From positions 14,963 to 32,462 of the forward strand of contig JAHBMJ010000391.1 of assembly GCA_018398765.1 (NCBI GenBank): a stretch of 17,500 nucleotides of DNA, given 5' to 3'. This stretch comes from Chromera velia. Taxonomy: Eukaryota; Sar; Chromeraceae. Both the position numbers and the translations under genes were made by a program. Below are positions 8,601 to 14,816 of the stretch, piece after piece. Under the pieces are notes generated by a model. The model did no database searches. It had not been told where the DNA came from and worked only from the letters and a program-made list of their open reading frames with translations. Position 1 is the first letter of the stretch. Each line of letters starts with the position of its first letter.

Positions 8601-10955
8601 GAGCCTTCCTTCCTTCCCATCCCTGGAACAAACGACTTTCTCTTTTCGACCAACCATGCAAGGATGGTCAAAAGTGCTCCAAATATGCATATGCTTCTTT
8701 CTCGCTCTGAGCCTTGAAAGGGAATGCGTGACGATCTTCCAGGAGGGGCATTGGAGACGCAAAGGGGGACTGCATGACCTGTCGCAATGAGAGTCTTCAA
8801 AGAGGTCGACGCCGCCCCCGTCGGGCCCCCCGATTTCAGGCGCTGGAGGAAGGAAGCCAGGACGGGAACGGCAGAGGGGGTGCACACACCCCTGCCTGCA
8901 TCAACGCAGGGGGACAGCGAGAGAGAGGGTGAAAAGCTTACAAGCAGAGGCACCTACTCACTCACCTACGTGCCTCTTCGTCTTCGTGTCGACCTGGAAG
9001 AAGACTGACAAATCCATGCGGCCATACGTGGTTGGATCTTGTTTGTCACTTACAACATCTGTGAGGGAAAATAGACAGGCCTTTTGTTCTATCTCAAGTC
9101 TGCGCGTACCTCGGGGGCGAGGAAGAAGAAGAGATGGCAGTTCGGTTGAGGAGACAGAAAAAACGTACGGACATCAATGCAGCCACCCTCAGAATACCCA
9201 CATGCGCGCTTGCGCGCTTGCGCGCTCGCGCAGCGAGAGAGAGAGAGAGAGAGAGGAGAGGGAGAGAGAAAGAGAAAGAGGCGAGCAAAGCAAAAAGCCG
9301 AAACAGAATGCAAGAAAGTCCAGCCGGCTGACCACACTTGAGAGTCTCCAGAGAGGAGATATCCGAGGGAAGGGAGGAGAAAAGGACGCCTAGTTTCCCA
9401 GCACCCAGCGAGAAGTCTGCGTTCATGCAACCAAAGCCCAGAGACAGCAGAGCAAATCCATTGCAATCACACCCACACATGAAAGCACTTCACGCAAACA
9501 GGTAAGGTCTCTTTTTGTGTACGTGGATACATTGCACATTGTGCACTGTACTGTGCATTGTATGCAAGTCGTTATTCTTAGATTTAAATTATCTACTCGA
9601 GTCCTTTCGTCAGATGCGCAACTGGCACCGTTTAGGCGGGAAGTTAGGTAAAGCGCAAAATGCTTGCGAGGCAAATAAAAGAACAGCAGGTGGGAGCAAA
9701 AGCATGGCGAGAGACGGGACCGTCTTTGGGGGCCTTTCCGCTTTTTTTCCCCCGCCGTCCCTGCGCAAAGAAGAAGGCACGAAAAAAAGGCGGGAAGTGG
9801 CAAAGAAGATGCAAACGAACACATCCAGAACGGAAGGTGGAAAGAACAGACAGGAGCAAGGCAAGGGCGGAAGAAAAGAAACGAAGAGAGCAAGGTGCCG
9901 AGGCAGGAGACAGGGAACGGAAAGGAAAGGCCAAGTGCCGACTTGAGAGGTCCAGACATCCACCAAAGGGCAAATGGGAACGTCCCTGCAGCTAGATGGA
10001 TATGCACACAAAATTCAATCATTGCACACAGATCAGGTAGCGTAATACGCCACTCATTCAAATGCAACCCCGCCCACACCAAAGAAAATTACCCAATTGG
10101 AAGGCTCTGTGGTTTTCCTTTTTCTTTTACCTCAGGCAGGGAGTGACGGACAAGAGAGACGGGCAGATGCAGAGATACCAGATCGAGCGACAAAAAATCA
10201 GGCAAATAGCAGAAGGCCGCCATCGTGCAAGCAGTTGGTTGAAGAGAAAGGGCCCGATCCCCCAAACTGATCGTTTTGGTTCCGCCTGACCGTTCTCATG
10301 AAATGCAGAAGGACGCATCCCAGCCCGAACCCCTCCCTGTGGGAGCAGAGGGAGCATATCTCCTGCAGGGACAGAGGCAGGCAACATTCTTCGGATCAAC
10401 AGGGAGCCCAGTTTGCTCGTTCGTCCTCTCTCTTGCGACACACGCGAAGCAATGCAGAGGACAGTGCCCTCATGCAGGGTCTTCTGGCGGAAACGAAAAT
10501 TGCCAGAAGCCACGCTGAAGGTGCGAAAAAGGAACCCGCCTGTTTCGATTTTCAAAAGAGAGTTGGGAGAGAGAAAAGAATCGGATTGGACCAAAGATGT
10601 CCGGCTAAGTGCACTAAAATATTGATTCCACGTATTTCAGACTTTTATGAAGGAAAAATGGCAGGCCAGTCTGGCAAGACGATAAAGGCAAACGCCAATG
10701 CAAGCACTTACCTGTGCGGTCGGAATGGTGTGGCCAAAAGCAGCCGAGAGCACCGCATCTGCAGTTTGCACCGGCTGAGCTCCTGAGCCCTGAAGCGTCA
10801 CTTTCTCCTCTGCAGACAAGCAACACCAGACAAAGGTCACCATCAATCTCCATTTCGGCAGAAAGGAGACGAAAAAAGGAGAGAAAAATGGAGACGGAAA
10901 AGTGCCGCGACACACCTGAAGGAAATCCACGAATTATTGCGGCTGATCGTGACAT
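5688..10955 (-). CDS. Leucine-rich-repeat protein, ribonuclease-inhibitor type, eight exons
   Basis: Read on the minus strand, the exons are 10955-10916, 10809-10712, 10539-10444, 10362-10291, 9985-9943, 9416-9333, 8895-8779 and 8035-5688 (TGA at 5690-5688), giving about 965 residues. The frame is consistent at every join. About 27 repeats of LxxLxLxxN type with spacing near 28-30 are visible, for example LSLDLSDNPLGPLG, LNTLDLEGNEMGAGG and LENLDLQGNELSDEG. This marks the LRR_RI class, which forms curved protein-binding scaffolds. Repeats near both ends are canonical; those in the middle are degenerate. No NACHT, kinase, signal peptide or membrane segment was found, so a soluble intracellular role is inferred. 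The first 100 residues match nothing I know; they contain CSLCSH. The large last exon is near certain. Exons 6 and 7 are well supported by phase and repeat continuity. Exons 1-5 are more tentative. The partner is unknown. Confidence 0.75.
8036..8778 (-). other. Last LRR intron, with GGAAA repeat
   Basis: The donor is GTCATG and the acceptor GCATGCAG, both phase 1, so a split Gly codon is restored. The open frame of exon 8 runs on upstream to 8237 with Ser/Leu/Phe-rich low-complexity translation. I treat that as intron, because the join gives a proper LRR. A (GGAAA)4 run sits at 8181-8200. Confidence 0.65.
8779..10955 (-). other. Predicted 5' exons (1-7) of the LRR gene
   Basis: Exon 1 starts at ATG 10955 (MSRSAAIIRGFPS) and ends in phase 1 before GTGTGT. 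Exon 2 (10809-10712) ends at a consensus GTAAGT. Exons 3 (10539-10444) and 4 (10362-10291) are phase 0. Exon 5 (9985-9943) ends in phase 1 and joins exon 6 to spell LDLSNFSLG across the splice, a canonical LRR core. Exon 6 joins exon 7 as LETLKCGRG, and exon 7 joins exon 8 as LKTLIATGNKF. That three separate joins rebuild repeat cores is the best evidence. Introns are 106, 172, 81, 305, 526, 437 and 743 bases. Exons 3 and 4 could be misplaced, since they lack a recognised domain. Confidence 0.5.
9204..9280. repeat. GCGCTTGC repeat and (GA)n tract in LRR intron 6
   Basis: About 9204-9231 is an alternating G/C-rich run with three GCGC(T/C)(T/C)GC units, and 9234-9280 is GA dinucleotide repeat grading into GAGAAA. 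Alternating purine-pyrimidine sequence next to a homopurine tract is prone to unusual DNA structure and to length change. The shadow frames here encode Glu/Arg or Leu/Ser runs only. Confidence 0.8.
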
Positions 10956-11104
10956 GTTCGTTTTGCTCTGGGACTTTTCGAGACTCAGGGGAGTTTTCTT
11001 GTCGCTGCAATTACATGCAATGACCCACTCGTCGAACAGCAGTCAATATCAGTCAATATAGCAGTGATGAAGAAATAACTGTCTGTGAAGAATTTTGATC
11101 GAAG
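10956..11104. other. Region just upstream of the predicted LRR start
   Basis: This is the likely 5' UTR or promoter side of the minus-strand LRR gene. A duplicated GTCAATATCA/GTCAATATA word sits at about 11042-11060. No core promoter element could be assigned. Confidence 0.35.
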
Positions 11105-11262
11105 AAGTTCAGTGATGGTCGGACCGTCTCCCATTTCAGATTTCCGCCGATCGCCGGGCGGGCCAATCCGCGTCTGAGGGTTAGAGCCGCTGCGCCCGAC
11201 GGTTCGAGTCTGACACGATCCGATGAAATGGCACAGGAAGCCTGAGTATACGAGGCTTTTTC
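11105..11262 (+). repeat. tRNA-related, Pol III-type short element (SINE-like)
   Basis: GGGTTAGAGCC at about 11177-11187 resembles the end of a Pol III A box (D-arm), and CGGTTCGAGTC at about 11200-11210 matches the B box (T-arm) core GGTTCGANTC. A T5 run at about 11258-11262 could end transcription. CCATTTCA (11131-11138) and TGAAATGG (11224-11231) are exact inverted copies flanking the boxes. The A to B distance is too short for a functional tRNA and the T stem does not pair, so a tRNA-derived SINE or other small Pol III RNA is more likely than a tRNA gene. Confidence 0.35.
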
Positions 11263-11373
11263 TCTAATATTCTCTAAACACCTGAAATAACCTAGCTGTA
11301 TGGATGTTAATGGATGTATGAGGCCTCAATTATACTCAATTAGTGTTTAAATTTTCAGAATAAAAAGAATTCT

Positions 11374-11826
11374 GCATGCCGTGGGTGAGTGGGGTGCTTT
11401 TTGCCCCCCTAAAGCAACGCATTTCCACAAAAAACTCGTTCTCATAATTGGTAAGGAGTTAGAAACTGAAACTTTATGTAAGAAGACGTTGTAACGATAG
11501 AAAAAGAAGTATGAAACAGATTTTTTATGTTATTTCTAGAAACATAGGCTGCCATACAAATTTTTTGATTTTGCGGTCATTTTTTAACGGTTTTCAACAG
11601 TAAGAAAAACGGTATGAAACTCATAAAATTTATATGGTAGCCTATGTTTCTAGAAATAATATAAAAAATCTGTTCCATTTTTCTTTTTCTATTGTTACAA
11701 CGTCTTCTTACACAAAGTTTCAGCTTCTAACTCCTTACGAATTATGAGAACGAGTTTTTTGTGGAAAAGCGCTGGTCTCCTATGCAGAGGGGGAGGCAAA
11801 AAACACCCCACTCGCCCCCGGCATAC
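11374..11826. mobile_element. Foldback/MITE-like element with arms of about 200 bp
   Basis: The left arm (about 11374-11567) and right arm (about 11621-11826) are long, imperfect inverted copies. Matching words include GAGTGGGGTG / CACCCCACTC, CTCATAATT / AATTATGAG, AGAAGACGTTGTAAC / GTTACAACGTCTTCT and TTTCTAGAAACATAGGCT / AGCCTATGTTTCTAGAAA. The ends are GCATGCC and GGCATAC. The loop is about 53 bases and no protein is encoded, so this is non-autonomous if mobile. The arms differ by scattered substitutions and a small length change near the G-rich end, so it is not very recent. A clear target-site duplication was not found. Confidence 0.85.
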
Positions 11827-12841
11827 GTCATTATTACTAATTACTAATAATTACTAGTCTACGTTGAATTCACTTCTAGGCTATTTAGCTAGGCCTAGTT
11901 GTCTAGCTTCCTCAGCAGGGGCCCGCCGGGGGCCAGTAGAGCCGGCAGCCAGGAGTGTTGACGCCAACGATCAATATTAATCAAGATTCTTCCTTTCCAC
12001 CACTGTCCTGGTCTAAATCTTTCCTGTAACTACTTTAAATCTACTTATCCGATCTTTTATCTCTTTTGTTCGTGACCTCCTTGAACCTAACTACTACTTG
12101 AATTAAAATCTTGAAGGTTCAAGTCGCATTTTTGAATAAGTTTGAAAGTCCGCGCCATCATTTACGGTGTCTTGAAAGCCAAAGCCGCATATCTGGACGG
12201 TGTCTTGACTATGCACGCCGCAAGCGTGGACGGTTTCTTGAAAAACGATGCCGCAGACTAGGCCACAGATAAAAATCATTTTAATTATATTTTTTAAGTG
12301 GTACTTAGGTTCGGGGAGGTTTTGTTCGTTATACAAACACTTGATGTCTTGATCATTGTTATCTAGCTGCATCTATTAACATCTATCTACATGTATTATA
12401 ATTCTATTCTTTAATCATAACTTTTGATTCATAAGTTTAATGTACCTAATACTGATGTAAGTTTTGTTATTAATTAATTAATGACTAACTTAAAAAAAGG
12501 TTACATCTTATACACATTAATACACATCAAAACACTGTTTTACTTCTATCTTTTTAAAATGAGAAGATCAGCATCAACAGCTAACAAATTTCATTCTAGA
12601 TTTCATTAGAGCAACTAGAACAGCTAATATAACAGTTTGCAAAAACTAAGTGAATTTAGACTACTAACTAGTGAGTTGTTGACACGGGCTACATAGTGGT
12701 GTTAGCTGTAATGGAGGAAAAGAGGAACGATCTGAATAGTAACGGTAAAATCAGTTACAAAAAAAATGTAACTTCATGTTTTCTTGAAATAGGTCTATAT
12801 CTTATATCAAAAACGTAACTTTAAGATTTTAAGGCCTACAG
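11827..12841. other. AT-rich spacer containing a 33-base tandem repeat
   Basis: Apart from the tandem units at 12166-12264, this stretch is AT-rich with short palindromic words (TAATTACTAATAATTACTAG, TTAATTAATTAATGAC) and no supported gene. A GC-rich patch with GGGGCCCGCCGGGGGCC lies at about 11917-11933. Confidence 0.6.
12166..12264 (+). repeat. Three 33-base tandem units (11-residue repeat if translated)
   Basis: Units start at 12166, 12199 and 12232, each beginning GGT(G/T)TCTTGA and carrying GCCGCA at the same offset. A degenerate fourth unit precedes them. On the plus strand each unit reads as 11 residues (GVLKAKAAYLD, GVLTMHAASVD, GFLKNDAAD then stop). The third position varies more than the first two between units, which suggests a former coding repeat, but stops bound it on both sides. 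Most likely this is a fragment of a decayed gene. Confidence 0.65.
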
Positions 12842-13237
12842 TCCCCAGTAATCGAAGGGGGTGATGGAGAGGGAGAAGGACAGGGGGAGGGCCCGGAAGG
12901 GGAGGAGGAGGGGGAGGGAAGAGGGGGGGATGAAGAGGATGAAGATGAAGTCATGGTGGATCAGGAGGATGGAGTTGTAGATGCAGCTGCAGAGATTGAA
13001 CCATCAGCTCAAGCACTGCCACCCACACAACAACCACCAGTAAGTCCAGTCACATAATCAAGTGGCCAAGCTTCTGGCCAACAGCCACTCTATCCCTTCT
13101 TTCTTGGCTTGAGAGGGGGGTCTGGAAGAGCTCCACCTCCCAAGATCCCGGGCCCTTCCCCATAACGAGGAAGAGGAGGAGGGAGAGGAGCTGGGCCATC
13201 AAGAGGGGGGAGAGGAGGAAGCAATGGGGGCCTTTAA
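12842..13237 (+). pseudogene. Acidic then RGG-like reading frame broken by TAA codons
   Basis: One frame runs from 12842 to 13237, interrupted only by TAA at 13055 and 13163 and ended by TAA at 13235. The first part is very acidic (EGGDGEGEGQGEG, then DEEDEDEVMVDQEDG), then Pro/Gln-rich, then RGRGGGRGAGPSRGGRGG. No start codon or recognised domain is present. The first part, 12842-13039, is flanked by TACAG and a perfect GTAAGT, is 66 codons long and phase 0, so it could be an isolated exon of an unrecognised gene. The other reading is a relic of a retroelement or low-complexity gene. Purine bias alone could also produce much of this. Confidence 0.35.
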
Positions 13238-13804
13238 TTTGGAGATCTACTAATCAGACCGACAACAAAAATTGAAAACGTACGCCCGCTATCATTGCTC
13301 AGGTGGTAGCACAACTTCAGCAAATGTCTAAGCAGACTAAGCTTCGAATGAATTGAATCAGCCCTCAATTACTACAGTAAAGACAATTGATTAAGCTCTG
13401 TTAAACTAAAAGATTATACGAACTACGATTGTTGCATCGAATTCGTGTTCTCAGGTGCTTTCCTACCTACCTAAGAATAGCTTTGCATAACTTACGTCCT
13501 TAACCGTAACATATACATTTCAGCTTATGTTACGCACCACATAAAACGTAACATAGCCCTTCGGGCCACGTATATGTAACGAAGTTATATTAGTTACGGC
13601 TAATGCCACTATGTAACACAGGCCGCTAAGTAGAAAGCGTGACAAACAGCTTGAGATATTTTAGCAGCTAAGAAAGGGGGGCGCAGCTAGGGGCGCATAA
13701 GCGATTGAGCGAATGCGAGAGTATGAGAAAGAGGAGAGAGAGAAAATACAACGTGGGAAGGAAAAACTGATCTTCCGGGGCAGAAATCGGACGCGGGCAA
13801 AAAC
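13238..13804. other. Spacer with clustered GTAAC/GTTAC words
   Basis: No gene is seen. Around 13505-13620 the words GTAAC and GTTAC occur about six times in both orientations, often as CGTAAC or TATGTAAC. A small GC hairpin GCCC-TTC-GGGC lies at 13556-13566 between them. The purine-rich 13710-13800 segment is low complexity. Confidence 0.5.
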
Positions 13805-14094
13805 TCAACAGCAGATAGAGGTGAATGCTGACAGCCAAGTTCGATCATCCTCGTAATAAATACCGCACTTTTCGTTTGGGAGGTCTCTTTTCACAAAACT
13901 TTGGGTGCCGATGAAGAAGGAGGCAATGAAGATGAATCCAATTCCCTTCCCACCCATGACAAACACCGATGCCCCTCAAGCACCCCTCCGTAGAATGAGG
14001 CACAAAGCATAGGCAGGAAGGCCACGTACAGCTGGACGACTCCCACTGCTTCTTGGAAACAGCAACAAGGGATCGTACAGAAACATGCTGGCAT
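13805..14094 (-). pseudogene. Possible membrane-protein fragment in two frames
   Basis: On the minus strand, one frame from 14094 contains the hydrophobic stretch AVGVVQLYVAFLPMLCASFY. A different frame, open from 13975 to its stop at 13805, contains GIGFIFIASFFIGTQSFV followed by a polar tail of about 30 residues. The two look like adjacent membrane helices of one protein separated by a frameshift near 13975-13990, since no plausible intron fits between them. I do not recognise the family. It could be a decayed duplicate, or two unrelated chance frames. Confidence 0.22.
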
Positions 14095-14816
14095 GGTTTT
14101 ACTTTGGACTCCCGTCCTCTCTTTGCAAATCCTCCTGGCCTTTCAGACTGCTTGCGCTTGTCCTCTACCCAGGATTCCTTCCGTCTTGAATTCTTCAATG
14201 AATTCTTGCTGCGCCTTCTTCCCTTCGCAGCTCAATGAAGCTTTTTACTGCGTTCGTCAGAGTGATTTTCTTTCTTTCTTCATCCGAATTCTTTGTCAGA
14301 TGAACCACTCCTTCTTTTCATGCTCGAACGAAGGAGCTGCAGCAAGTGCTGCGATCTGTATAAACGTGATCGATCTCGAACACCAGAGCTCTTTTTGTCC
14401 GATAATCGTCTGTCTAAAGGAGGTAGAGGGGGGGAAGAGGTAAGGAGTCATGACTGCCTGTCGGCTGCTCCAGGGATGCCAGCTGCACTGGTAGTGAGAA
14501 AGAATGATGTGGGCGGGAAGAGAGCTTCGGCTTGATAAGGGGAGGAAATTGGGGCTGATGAAGAAGAGAAAGAGAAAGAGAAGTATCAGACAGAAGGAAA
14601 TGAATTCCATACTTTCGAGAAAACGCCAAAAAGAAGACTTCATTATCATCACAGGGACTTGTGATTGTTTCATTCGTCTTTGAGAAAATGGTGACCGAAG
14701 AGAATTTGCAGTCTCGGTTCACCCTCTTTTCCTCTTCCTCTCCTGCAAACCTGGTTGCTGTTCTGCTTCATGCATGCATGACGAATTCCTTTTCATTTTG
14801 TTATTTCCTCTTCTCT
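14095..14816. other. Region downstream of the anoctamin-like gene, no gene seen
   Basis: This probably includes the 3' UTR of the minus-strand gene ending at 14817. Open frames on both strands (such as 14093-14443 plus and 14296-14673 minus) show Ser/Leu/Phe-rich or charged low-complexity translations without domain features. A CATGCATGCATGA palindromic run lies at 14769-14781. Confidence 0.5.

Noticed and set aside
9423-10082. A 219-codon minus-strand open frame rich in Phe/Leu/Cys/Ser
   Set aside because: Composition follows the pyrimidine-rich strand, with no membrane-protein pattern; only the small exon at 9943-9985, in a different frame, is supported there.
11150-11225. A functional tRNA gene
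   Set aside because: A/B-box-like words are present, but the distance between them is too short and T-stem and anticodon-arm pairing could not be drawn.
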